DNA from: an uncultured Mollicutes bacterium
GTDB taxonomy: Bacteria; Bacillota_I; Bacilli_A; RFN20; CAG-826
Length of the DNA stretch: 64,000 nt
Assembly: GCA_900539595.1 (NCBI GenBank)
Contig: UQCQ01000006.1
Coordinates: 1-64,000 of the forward strand
Direction: 5' to 3'
The notes beneath the pieces are model-generated. The model searched no databases. It saw only the letters and a list, made by a program, of their open reading frames with translations, and was not told the origin of the DNA. Position numbers and translations under genes: made by a program. The stretch's first letter is position 1; every line of letters starts with the position of its first letter. Of this stretch, positions 16,913-25,279 are shown piece by piece.

Positions 16913-17692
16913 CTAGATTTTGGCCTTCAGGTTCTTTGCACTTGTCTTCAATAGAGTTTTCCTCGTCACGAAGCGCGACATGAAATATTGGAACCGATTC
17001 CCTTTGCCGATGATGTAGAAGTCGTTGCCTTTCATGGATTGGGTATAGCCGATTTGGGCCACCTCTTTGGCCTCGATGGGTTTCTTCTTTTTGAAGGTGA
17101 AGTCGTTATGGGCCTCGGCGACGAATTTGGAATTAAAGGGCCCTGGGCATAACGTTAGGCACTTCACGTTGGTATTTCTCAATTCGAAGGATATCGCGCT
17201 GGATAAGTTATAAACATAGCCTTTTACCGCGTGATAGGTGCACATATAAGGCCCGGGATAAAGCCCGGCGATTGAGCATACGTTGATGATATGTCCTTCG
17301 TCATTGGCAAGCATGTCGTCAAGATAGACTCTTGAGAAATAAAGAAGGGCGTTGCAGCAGACGTTTGTCATGGCGATTTGCTTATAAACTTCCATGTCTT
17401 TAAAGTCTTTGCAGTCCCCAAAACCGGCGCAGTTGACAAGGTTATTGATAAACAAGCCGTTTTCTTTGGTGAACGCTAAAACCCCGTCATAGGTTTCTTC
17501 TTTGCTTAAGTCCGCGATGAAGGTGAAGACTTCGATATTAGGATCCTTCTTTTGAATTTCTTCTTTTACGGAAGCGAGGGCTTCACCATTGATGTCGACT
17601 AAAACGACGTTATTTCCTTTTGAGGCGTAAAGCAAAGCAAATTCTTTGCCTAATCCGCTGCCAGCACCAGTAATTAGAGTGGCTTTCTTCAT
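16913..17692 (-). CDS. Short-chain dehydrogenase/reductase (SDR)
   Basis: This 259-residue protein is a complete classical SDR. It has the NAD(P)-binding TGAGSGLG (residues 8-15), the NCAG strand-4 motif, the catalytic Ser in NVCSIAG and the catalytic YHAVK. A PGP loop follows. The Asp in LVDINGEAL after strand 2 favours NAD(H). Sequence features (GHIINVCSIAGLYPGPYM, TLCPGP) match the DltE/YqjQ-like branch of bacterial SDRs. Substrate is not known. It stands alone, facing the DUF3990 pair. Confidence 0.88.
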   Translation of the reverse strand: MKKATLITGAGSGLGKEFALLYASKGNNVVLVDINGEALASVKEEIQKKDPNIEVFTFIADLSKEETYDGVLAFTKENGLFINNLVNCAGFGDCKDFKDMEVYKQIAMTNVCCNALLYFSRVYLDDMLANDEGHIINVCSIAGLYPGPYMCTYHAVKGYVYNLSSAISFELRNTNVKCLTLCPGPFNSKFVAEAHNDFTFKKKKPIEAKEVAQIGYTQSMKGNDFYIIGKGNRFQYFMSRFVTRKTLLKTSAKNLKAKI

Positions 17693-17950
17693 TGGTTTTT
17701 TCTCCCCGAATTTTTGGTTTTCTGTCCATGGGACACGTTTGTTGTACTGATTATATTCCGTGAGGAGAAGCGGGAAAAGAAAAGGCGTCGCTGTCGAAAC
17801 ATTAATTTTTGACGTTTGGTTATGGCGGTGCTTTGGTTAAGGGCAAAACGGTAGAGAACAACAGTCCATTTTTGTAAATAAATAGACCTAAAATACGTAC
17901 TACAGTACAAAAAACAATGCTTTTTTTTCTTTTTTTGCTAAAATGAATTC

Positions 17951-18613
17951 ATGAATATTTATCATGGAAGCAAGCAAGTGGTAGAGCATCCAACATTAGG
18001 CGACTCCAACCCCCACAATGATTACGGTCCTTCCTTTTACATGACAACCGACCTTAACCAAGCAAAATCTTGGGCGTGCAAAAACGGAACCGCCGGGGTG
18101 GTTAATCAATATCGAATCGATGAGCGAAGATGGGACTTTTTAAAGATTTTGGATTTAACGCGAAAGGATTCTTTTAACGTATTGAATTGGATTGCCATTC
18201 TGATGCACCTTAGAAAACTGGAAATCTCCTTCGAACGTAGAAATCAACCAGCTTTAGAATGGCTATCGAAATATTTTATCGATGTCCGGGAATATGACGT
18301 CGTCATTGGATTTCGCGCGGATGATTCCTATTTCCGGTTTCCTTCTTCTTTTGTTTCGGGGGAATTGTCCCTCGATGATTTGGAGGAAATCTTTCTTCTT
18401 GGTGACTTGGGAAAGCAATACGCCTTTATGTCTCAAAAAGCGCTGAATGCTTTGCATTTTGACCGTGTTATCCCCTGCGAAGAAGAATATGTTGGGCGTT
18501 ACTATTCCATCGTCAGCAAAGCTACGGCTAAATTTAACGAGGTTCTTAATTGGCCTCGTAGCCCGGATAAAACTTACGTTCTTGATTTGATGAGAAAAGA
18601 CCATGTACGCTGA
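17951..18613 (+). CDS. DUF3990 protein, ADP-ribosyltransferase-like
   Basis: The N-terminus YHGSKQVVEHP...NPHNDYGPSFYMTTDLNQAKSWA is the DUF3990 signature. The family is thought to have an ADP-ribosyltransferase fold in which the early His contacts NAD. The rest of the 220 residues is unassigned. The stop overlaps the next start by 11 bases, which shows coupling. DUF3990 genes are commonly paired with small HTH or DUF3791 proteins in toxin-antitoxin-like modules. Toxicity here is inference. Confidence 0.8.
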   Translation: MNIYHGSKQVVEHPTLGDSNPHNDYGPSFYMTTDLNQAKSWACKNGTAGVVNQYRIDERRWDFLKILDLTRKDSFNVLNWIAILMHLRKLEISFERRNQPALEWLSKYFIDVREYDVVIGFRADDSYFRFPSSFVSGELSLDDLEEIFLLGDLGKQYAFMSQKALNALHFDRVIPCEEEYVGRYYSIVSKATAKFNEVLNWPRSPDKTYVLDLMRKDHVR

Positions 18614-19208
18614 ATATCTTCACGAATATACTGACGACTTAGAAAGGGTGTTATCCCTCGGTTATCATTGCGGCTATTCCACCTCGGCATTGGAAAGGGA
18701 AATTGCCTATTCTTCCTTCTTTTTAAAGCTAGAAGACGATGGTTTAGGATTGCCCCCGATTGTTCATGACGAGGACCTTGTTAACGAAGTGCTTTCGGAA
18801 ATAAAAACCCCTTTGAAGGATGTGCCCGTTTATAATCCGTGCCTTTGGGCAGCGGAAGCTTTTCTTCGTATTCAATTGGAAACGCGATTAACCTTTGAAT
18901 GCATTTTCTTATATCTTCCCATTGCTAAGATGTATGAACTCTTTCCTTTATTTCATGAAATGGATTTCTCTCAAATCGTTCAAGAGTTTAAAAGACGTTA
19001 TCACGAAAAATCCGCTTTTGCTATTTTGCTAGAAAATTACGGCTATTCCCTGAAATATGTTTCCGAGCAAACGGGGCTACCCTATGATAGTTTGCAAAGT
19101 TGGAAACAAAGAAGAAGAAACATCCAAAACGGCAACGTTAAAGACGTATTTAAATTGGCCAGGGTCTTTCATGTTCGCATGGAAACCATCGCCGAGCTTC
19201 CCCAATAG
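18603..19208 (+). CDS. HTH protein coupled to DUF3990, possible partner or antitoxin
   Basis: A 201-residue protein. The N-terminal 130 residues are helical and unrecognised (DDLERVLSLGYHCGYSTSALEREI...FLRIQLETRLTFECIFLYLP). The C-terminal about 55 residues form an XRE-like helix-turn-helix (SLKYVSEQTGLPYDSLQSWKQRRRNIQNG). The start lies inside the end of the DUF3990 gene. An HTH partner beside an ART-like protein suggests an autoregulating antitoxin, though the order toxin-then-antitoxin is the less common one. Confidence 0.7.
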   Translation: MYAEYLHEYTDDLERVLSLGYHCGYSTSALEREIAYSSFFLKLEDDGLGLPPIVHDEDLVNEVLSEIKTPLKDVPVYNPCLWAAEAFLRIQLETRLTFECIFLYLPIAKMYELFPLFHEMDFSQIVQEFKRRYHEKSAFAILLENYGYSLKYVSEQTGLPYDSLQSWKQRRRNIQNGNVKDVFKLARVFHVRMETIAELPQ

Positions 19209-19211
19209 GCC

Positions 19212-20426
19212 TTATAGCGCGTCGCGAGCGTTATTGTGATTACGGAATGAAGAGGGGGTTTCCTTTTCGTAACGTTTAAAGATTTTGACGAAGTAATTCG
19301 GATCGTCGTAGCCGACAAAGTGTGCGACTTCCCCAATGGGCAAGTCGGTTTCTAATAGAAGCTTCTTCGCCTCTTTTACACGGGTTTCTTCGCCAAAACG
19401 ATGGATGGTCTTGCCGGTTTCTTCTTTGAAGACGTGCTCTAGATACGATTTGCTGACGTTCATTTTCTTTGCTAAATCGTCCAAGGACCAATGAGTTTCA
19501 AGATGCAGGTAGATATAGGCAATCGTTTGTTTGGACAAAGCCCCACATTTCAAAGCCGTCATTTTGTAATCGTGAATGGCCGTGGTGATATCTTCCACCA
19601 AGGAAACGAAGTGATTCATGTATTCTTGTTGCGTGGTGGCTTGTCGCATCTTTTGGGCGTATTTGGAGGTGATACGATCGATAATAACGGGGGGCAATCC
19701 GCTGCGAATAGCAGCCATGCGCACCATGGTGCGGAACATCGCGGAGGACACCTCGGGGTTAGCGAAGAAATAAGTGGCGGCATCATTGCTTTGATCGGTG
19801 GAAGTGAATAAGGCTGAAGCGCTATTGCGGATCCCTTCCAAATCCCCTTTTTCGATTTTTTCTAAGAACAAGCGTTCCACGTCGTACCGTTTATTGACCT
19901 GGGCTTCTTTTTTTGCGCTATCGATAGGGAGGCCTAAAGAAAGAGAGGGTTCTTTCCTTTGAGCACGAAAATCGATTTTTTCGTAAGCGAAATTGAAAAA
20001 GGAAGAGGAATGTACGCCCCGTAAAACGTTGTTGCAGGTTGTCTCAATGAAATAAGGGTTCAAAATAGGCCGGGAATAAATGTAATCGCGGTAGGAGGGC
20101 AAACTGGAATACGGCAGCCCGTTCTCGCTGAAGGCTTTGGAGAAGTCTACTTCCGAGGCCCTGGAAAAATAAGGCCCGATGAAGAAATAATTCCCCTCAT
20201 ATTGAAAAATAAAGGAACGTTGCCCCAGGTTATCGATAAATTCGTAATAGGTCGATTCTTTCATCGAGGCGAGGAAACCATTGAGAAAGGACGGCTCCAA
20301 TTGGACGGAGAAGTGGTGGGGATTGATGGAACGAAAGAAAGAGGCGTTGCTATTTCCTTTTGGAAAAGAGTATACGGATACGCCTAAAATGTTATGTAAG
20401 ATACGCGCGATAATCAAGGAATCCAT
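19212..20426 (-). CDS. AraC-family regulator of the glycoside locus
   Basis: The start is the ATG at 20426 (MDSLIIARILHNILGVSVYSFPKG). About 404 residues. The N-terminal 290 residues are an unassigned sensor of the type seen in large Firmicutes AraC regulators. The C-terminal 100 residues are a double helix-turn-helix (SLDDLAKKMNVSKSYLEHVFKEETG...IGEVAHFVGYDDPNYFVKIFKRY). It is divergent from the symporter operon with a 90-base gap and very probably activates it. Confidence 0.88.
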   Translation of the reverse strand: MDSLIIARILHNILGVSVYSFPKGNSNASFFRSINPHHFSVQLEPSFLNGFLASMKESTYYEFIDNLGQRSFIFQYEGNYFFIGPYFSRASEVDFSKAFSENGLPYSSLPSYRDYIYSRPILNPYFIETTCNNVLRGVHSSSFFNFAYEKIDFRAQRKEPSLSLGLPIDSAKKEAQVNKRYDVERLFLEKIEKGDLEGIRNSASALFTSTDQSNDAATYFFANPEVSSAMFRTMVRMAAIRSGLPPVIIDRITSKYAQKMRQATTQQEYMNHFVSLVEDITTAIHDYKMTALKCGALSKQTIAYIYLHLETHWSLDDLAKKMNVSKSYLEHVFKEETGKTIHRFGEETRVKEAKKLLLETDLPIGEVAHFVGYDDPNYFVKIFKRYEKETPSSFRNHNNARDAL

Positions 20427-20466
20427 AAACAACAATAGTTTGCTATTTTAGAGCAATAATATTCTA

Positions 20467-20480
20467 AGAAAGCGCTTACG
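20467..20480. promoter_or_regulatory. cre/LacI-like operator in the AraC-symporter gap
   Basis: AGAAAGCGCTTACG resembles the catabolite-control site (TGAAARCGNTTNCA) and also the GAAANCGNTTTC operators of the beta-glucan locus. It lies between the two divergent start codons, 36 bases before the symporter start. Confidence 0.5.
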
Positions 20481-20515
20481 AAAAGGGTATATTGCTAATA
20501 TCCTCAGGAGTTTAT

Positions 20516-22144
20516 ATGGAACCTACAACCAAAAGTCCCTATCGTAGGGCAAAAACTTGGCATGTTGCATTGAGCCAGATGACTGGCATCATGCAGATGT
20601 CCTTCTACGTCTTGCTTGGCTATGCAAGCTATATCGGCAATCTTGGCTATGCGATTGCCACGGCAACGGTCGGATTGCTTATCACGTTATCCCGTGTCTT
20701 TGACTCGGTGACGGACCCAATCATCGCCTTCTTGATTGAGAAGTTTAATTCAAAGCACGGCAAACTTCGCTTCTTCCTTGCTATTGGGTGGGGGTGCATG
20801 GCTTTGGCCACGACGCTTCTATGCAATGTCTTCGCCGGCAACTTTAGCTTCGGAGCGGATGAAACCTTCTCCAATCCTCTCGGTGTTACGGTCTTCATCT
20901 TGATTTACGCCCTTTACATTATCGGCTACACCTTCTCTTCCTGCGTTGGCAATATGACCGGAAACATCTTGACCAACGATCCGAAACAACGTCCGATGCT
21001 TGGCGTTTGGTCGACCATCTACGCTTATCTCTCCCCAATGATTATCTCCGCAGTCATTGTCACGGTCTTCCTCACCAAATTCGGCACCCCTGTATTTGGG
21101 CCAGATGGAACCACCGTTGTGGATCACGCCTTTACGAACGAAGTCTTCTTCTATTCGAATTTTGTTGTCGTTGGCGTCTCTTTCCTCGCTCTCGTGCTTT
21201 CTTGCATTGGACTTACCCCTTACGATAAGCCGGAAAATTTCGAAGGTTTGAAAAAGCAAAAGCGCATCACGTTAAAGGAGATGTGGTCTTTATTGAAAGG
21301 CAACAAGGAACTCCGTCACTATATCGTCGCGGCCTGCTCGGATAAATTGACCCAAACGATGGGTTCCCAATCCATTATTTCCACTTTGCTTTTCTCCGTC
21401 ATTCTTGGCTCGATGGTCGGTTCCACGATCATTTCCTTGGTCGCAATGCTTCCCTCCATTATCTTTGCCTTCATCGGCGCGAAGCTCGCGGGCAAACAAG
21501 GCAACAAGAAAGTCATGACCTTCTGGAGCTGGCTTTGTGTTGGTTGGAACATCCTCTTCACGATCTTCATCATCCTCGTTCCTGAGGGATCGGCTGCGCA
21601 TTTCGGCCTCCCCCTTGTCTTGTTCTTCCTTCTCATGCTTGGGAACAACGCCTTGAAGATGGTTGTTTCCGCGGCAACGGGGGCTATGCGTATGGACGTT
21701 GTTGACTATGAGCTTTACCGTTCTGGCAACTACATGCCCGCCACGGTTTCCGCGGTCTATTCCTTCATCGATAAAATGGTCTCGGCGATTGCCCCGTTCC
21801 TTGCTTCTTTGATGATTGGTATCATCGGCTATACCGGCAGCAAGATTCCGATGGCTGGCGACACCTGCACGATGGCGGTGCGTCTTGTCACCGCGGGCAT
21901 CTACTGCGGATTCCCGATCCTTGGTTGGCTGCTTACCGTGCTTGCGATGAGAAAGTTCTCCCTCACCAAAGAAGAAATGGAAAAGATTCAGATTTCTATC
22001 GCCGCTCAAAAAGAAGCGGAAAAACAAAAAGAAGAAGGGACGTTGCAGGAAAATGCTACGGAACAAATGGTAGAAACCGTCCAAGAATCTGTGGAACCCG
22101 TTGACACCATTCCAACAGAAAATCCGCCTCGGCAGGACGAATAA
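20516..22144 (+). CDS. GPH-family sugar:cation symporter (MelB-like)
   Basis: The ATG at 20516 follows AGGAG by five bases. The 542-residue protein has about 12 membrane helices. It carries features of the glycoside-pentoside-hexuronide family, including the loop DSVTDPIIAFLIEKFNSKHGKLRFF after the second helix and the mid-protein DKLTQTMGSQS. The C-terminal 60 residues are a charged, low-complexity cytoplasmic tail. It begins an operon with GH2, a TIM-barrel enzyme, GH78 and GH1, so it probably brings in the glycoside or disaccharide these enzymes cleave. Confidence 0.88.
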   Translation: MEPTTKSPYRRAKTWHVALSQMTGIMQMSFYVLLGYASYIGNLGYAIATATVGLLITLSRVFDSVTDPIIAFLIEKFNSKHGKLRFFLAIGWGCMALATTLLCNVFAGNFSFGADETFSNPLGVTVFILIYALYIIGYTFSSCVGNMTGNILTNDPKQRPMLGVWSTIYAYLSPMIISAVIVTVFLTKFGTPVFGPDGTTVVDHAFTNEVFFYSNFVVVGVSFLALVLSCIGLTPYDKPENFEGLKKQKRITLKEMWSLLKGNKELRHYIVAACSDKLTQTMGSQSIISTLLFSVILGSMVGSTIISLVAMLPSIIFAFIGAKLAGKQGNKKVMTFWSWLCVGWNILFTIFIILVPEGSAAHFGLPLVLFFLLMLGNNALKMVVSAATGAMRMDVVDYELYRSGNYMPATVSAVYSFIDKMVSAIAPFLASLMIGIIGYTGSKIPMAGDTCTMAVRLVTAGIYCGFPILGWLLTVLAMRKFSLTKEEMEKIQISIAAQKEAEKQKEEGTLQENATEQMVETVQESVEPVDTIPTENPPRQDE

Positions 22145-22157
22145 CATTCATTAGTGA

Positions 22158-22192
22158 AGCCCTGCTCCGACTTTCGAGGCAGGGCTCTTTTC
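22158..22192 (+). terminator. Intra-operon hairpin after the symporter
   Basis: AGCCCTGC (22158-22165) pairs with GCAGGGCT (22179-22186), followed by CTTTTC. It lies between the symporter stop and the GH2 ribosome site (AAGGAG), so it probably lowers or tunes downstream expression or protects the upstream mRNA end. Confidence 0.7.
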
Positions 22193-22204
22193 AAGGAGTG
22201 CCTT

Positions 22205-24412
22205 ATGCGTAAAACAATCAACATCAACCATTCGTGGTATTTTTTAAAGGATTGCAAAAACGTTCCGAATTCTTCCAAGGGAATGAAACGAATTCATCTT
22301 CCTCATACTTGGAACGATAAAGACGGACAAGATGGTGGGAATGACTATTTCCGCGGGCGTTGCGCCTATTTCAAAAAACTAGGAAAAATTGATCCTCAAG
22401 GACAAGAAGTCTATTTGGAATTCTTGGGGGTGTCCCAGGTCGCGGAAGTCTATCTCAATGGAGAACTACTTTTCACCCATAAAGGCGGATATTCCACCTT
22501 CCGCGTTAATCTTACCCCGGCGTTAAAAGAGAATAACTTTTTAACGGTTATCGTGGATAATGGCTCCCGGCGCGATGTTTATCCTCAACGCGCGGATTTT
22601 ACCTTCTACGGGGGGATTTACCGCGATGTGAACCTCATCTATGCAGATCCGGTTCATTTTGATTTGGATTATTTTGGAAGCAAGGGAATCTTTGTGACCC
22701 CACATGTTGATGGTCATATCGATGTGGCGTATCGCGTGAAAAATGGGGAGGGACATAAGGCGAAATTCGTTATTTATGACGCCTCTCACCAAGAAGTCGC
22801 CAAACAAGAAATCCAATTAGAAGGAGAGGAGGGGTCCCTTCGTTTATTCATCGACCACGTCCATCTTTGGGACGGGAAAAACGACCCCTACCTTTATGAA
22901 TTGGATGCCCAAGTAGGCGAGGATCAGGTTTCCACTCGCTTTGGTGTGCGGGAATGCCATGTGGATCCTAGCCGTGGTTTTATTCTTAATGGACGGGAAT
23001 ACCCCCTCATCGGGGTCTCCATGCATCAGGACCGTCAGGGAGTAGGATGCGCCGTCAGCAAGGCGATGCACGAAGAGGATTTCTCGTTCGTCCTGGAGAT
23101 GGGGGCGAACACGATTCGTTTGGCCCACTATCAACATGACCCCTATGTCTATGAGCTCGCGGACCGTTATGGACTCATCCTTTGGGCCGAGATTCCTTAT
23201 ATCTCCGAGCACATGGGAGAAGCCAAAGAAAATACCAAGAGCCAATTAACCGAATTGATCCTTCAAAATTTCAACCATCCTTCCGTTTTCACGTGGGGCT
23301 TATCCAATGAAATTACCGTCACCGGGGGATTAAGCGAGGATTGCTTGGAGAATCATATTGCTTTAAATGACCTTGCCCATCATTTGGACCCCAGCCGTCC
23401 TACGACGGCCGCCAACGTCTTTATGCTGGAAACGGATTCGCCGCTTGTTCGCGTTCCAGATCTTCGTTCCTATAACCTTTATTACGGGTGGTATGTAGGG
23501 GAATGGGACGAAAACGATTCCTGGTTGGATTCTTTCCATGAAAAATACCCCGATTTAGCCATTGGCTTATCTGAATATGGCGCGGATGCAAACCCCGCTT
23601 ATCAAGCCAGCCATCCCGTTAAAGGCGATTATACGGAAAGCTATCAAGCTCTCTATCACGAGCACATGATGGAAATGCGTTCCACCCGACCTTACATTTG
23701 GGCGATGCACGTCTGGAATCTATTTGATTTCGGCGCGGATGGACGAGACGAAGGGGGCAAGAAAGGTCAAAACCAAAAAGGCCTTGTCACCTTCGATCGC
23801 AAAATCAAAAAGGATGCCTTCTATCTTTATAAGGCTTATTTATCTAAAGAACCTTTTGTTCATTTATGCGGGAAACGTTACCGGAAACGTAACGAAGAGA
23901 AGACGGTGATTCGCGTCTATTCCAACCAAAAACATGTGGAACTATATGTGAATCATCAATTGATTGGCCAAAAAGACGGGGGGCCTGTATTCATTTTCGA
24001 AATTCCCTTGGAAAAAAACATCACCGTTCAAGCGGTCGCGGGAGCCTATTCGGACTCCATGAAAATTAAAAAAGTCCAAAAACCATGCAAGGACTATACC
24101 TGCCCGCAGAAGGTGGAGGTCATCAATTGGTTCGATTTGATGGAAGACCCCATTGATCCTGAATGTTTTTCTATCAAAGACAAGGTCATCGATATTAAAA
24201 ATCATCCCGTCGCTGGAAAGCTCTATGGCCAGATGATGGCTCAGGCGATGGAAAAAATCGGCGATGTAGCTAAAGGAGTCAAAATTCCGAAGTTCTTGCA
24301 GAATAAGCTCGACCAAATGACTCTAGAAGCCAACCTCAAGATGGCGGGGCACATGGTGAGCCCCGATATGGTGGTCGCGTTAAACAAGGAACTTCAAAAG
24401 ATTAAGAAATGA
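22205..24412 (+). CDS. Glycoside hydrolase family 2 (beta-galactosidase/beta-glucuronidase type)
   Basis: The ATG at 22205 follows AAGGAG; a longer frame from 22154 covers the hairpin and is rejected. The 735-residue protein has the GH2 order: N-terminal sugar-binding jelly roll (LPHTWNDKDGQDGGNDYFRG), immunoglobulin-like domain, then the TIM barrel. The acid/base is E369 (WGLSNE) and the nucleophile is E457 (GLSEYGAD). A further 170 residues follow. There is no signal peptide, so it acts in the cytoplasm on imported sugar. The exact sugar (galactose, glucuronate or other) cannot be read from the sequence. Confidence 0.88.
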   Translation: MRKTININHSWYFLKDCKNVPNSSKGMKRIHLPHTWNDKDGQDGGNDYFRGRCAYFKKLGKIDPQGQEVYLEFLGVSQVAEVYLNGELLFTHKGGYSTFRVNLTPALKENNFLTVIVDNGSRRDVYPQRADFTFYGGIYRDVNLIYADPVHFDLDYFGSKGIFVTPHVDGHIDVAYRVKNGEGHKAKFVIYDASHQEVAKQEIQLEGEEGSLRLFIDHVHLWDGKNDPYLYELDAQVGEDQVSTRFGVRECHVDPSRGFILNGREYPLIGVSMHQDRQGVGCAVSKAMHEEDFSFVLEMGANTIRLAHYQHDPYVYELADRYGLILWAEIPYISEHMGEAKENTKSQLTELILQNFNHPSVFTWGLSNEITVTGGLSEDCLENHIALNDLAHHLDPSRPTTAANVFMLETDSPLVRVPDLRSYNLYYGWYVGEWDENDSWLDSFHEKYPDLAIGLSEYGADANPAYQASHPVKGDYTESYQALYHEHMMEMRSTRPYIWAMHVWNLFDFGADGRDEGGKKGQNQKGLVTFDRKIKKDAFYLYKAYLSKEPFVHLCGKRYRKRNEEKTVIRVYSNQKHVELYVNHQLIGQKDGGPVFIFEIPLEKNITVQAVAGAYSDSMKIKKVQKPCKDYTCPQKVEVINWFDLMEDPIDPECFSIKDKVIDIKNHPVAGKLYGQMMAQAMEKIGDVAKGVKIPKFLQNKLDQMTLEANLKMAGHMVSPDMVVALNKELQKIKK

Positions 24413-25266
24413 GTATGAAAACATCCTTTCAACAATTGATGATCGGCTCGCTTTGCAAAAACGAGGCTGCCACTAAAGATGTTCTCCGTTCTGTTAAGGC
24501 GATGGGGTATGACGAAATCGAACTCAATGGGTTCATGACTCACCCCACATCCTTTTTCGTGCGCATGTTGACCAAATTGGCGGGAATGCCAACGGGGAAG
24601 GCGGGGAAATACGATTGGAAGAAGTTGGTTCGCGATGCGGGGCTTGGCGTCACTTCCATTCATTTTGATTTAGGAACCTTGGAACGGGATTTAACTGCTT
24701 GCATCCAAGAGGCGAAAGATTATCCAACCAGCCGCATCGTGGTTACGGGGATGTATCGTTTCGATTATTCGGACTTAAAAGCATTAGAAGAGCTTTCTAC
24801 AAGACTCAACAAAGTCGGAGAACAACTGGCTCAAAGCGGAATCGAACTCCTTTACCATAACCACAATGTGGAATTTAAGCGGGTGGGGGAGAAGAACCAA
24901 TTCGCTTATGAAATTTTGATGGAACGCTTAAATCCCGATTGGGTGAATTTTGAATTCGATTCTTATTGGGCAGCGGAAGCGGGGGTCAATGTTTATTCCC
25001 TTATGCGCCGCCTTGGAAAACGGCTGAAGCTCCACCACATCAATGACCGTGGAAGCAAAGAAAAGGGCCCGTATATGACCCCGATCATTAAAAACGATTC
25101 CATGGAATTGGGAACCGGAACGATGGATTTGGAGACCTTGCTTCAAATCGATAGGGAGGCGGGCGTAGATACCGTAATCCTAGAAACCCATCGGAATTTC
25201 ATCGACGGGTCTCCGCTTCGTTCGTTAGAAATTAGCGGTCAATACCTGCAAAATCATTCAAAATAA
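24409..25266 (+). CDS. Sugar-phosphate isomerase/epimerase-like TIM barrel
   Basis: It overlaps the GH2 stop by ATGA. The 285-residue protein matches the xylose-isomerase-like AP-endonuclease-2 superfamily, with metal-site style motifs YHNHNVEF, FEFDSYWAAEAG, LHHINDRG and LETHRNF, and GTGTMDLETLLQ near the end. Members include hydroxypyruvate isomerases, inosose dehydratases and 3-keto-glycoside enzymes. In this operon it probably processes a released sugar or a 3-keto intermediate. Confidence 0.8.
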   Translation: MSMKTSFQQLMIGSLCKNEAATKDVLRSVKAMGYDEIELNGFMTHPTSFFVRMLTKLAGMPTGKAGKYDWKKLVRDAGLGVTSIHFDLGTLERDLTACIQEAKDYPTSRIVVTGMYRFDYSDLKALEELSTRLNKVGEQLAQSGIELLYHNHNVEFKRVGEKNQFAYEILMERLNPDWVNFEFDSYWAAEAGVNVYSLMRRLGKRLKLHHINDRGSKEKGPYMTPIIKNDSMELGTGTMDLETLLQIDREAGVDTVILETHRNFIDGSPLRSLEISGQYLQNHSK

Positions 25267-25279
25267 AGGGGGCGTATCC

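Noticed and set aside
21290..22147. Minus-strand frame opposite the symporter
   Set aside because: Antisense shadow, rich in His/Arg/Asn, without motif or ribosome site.
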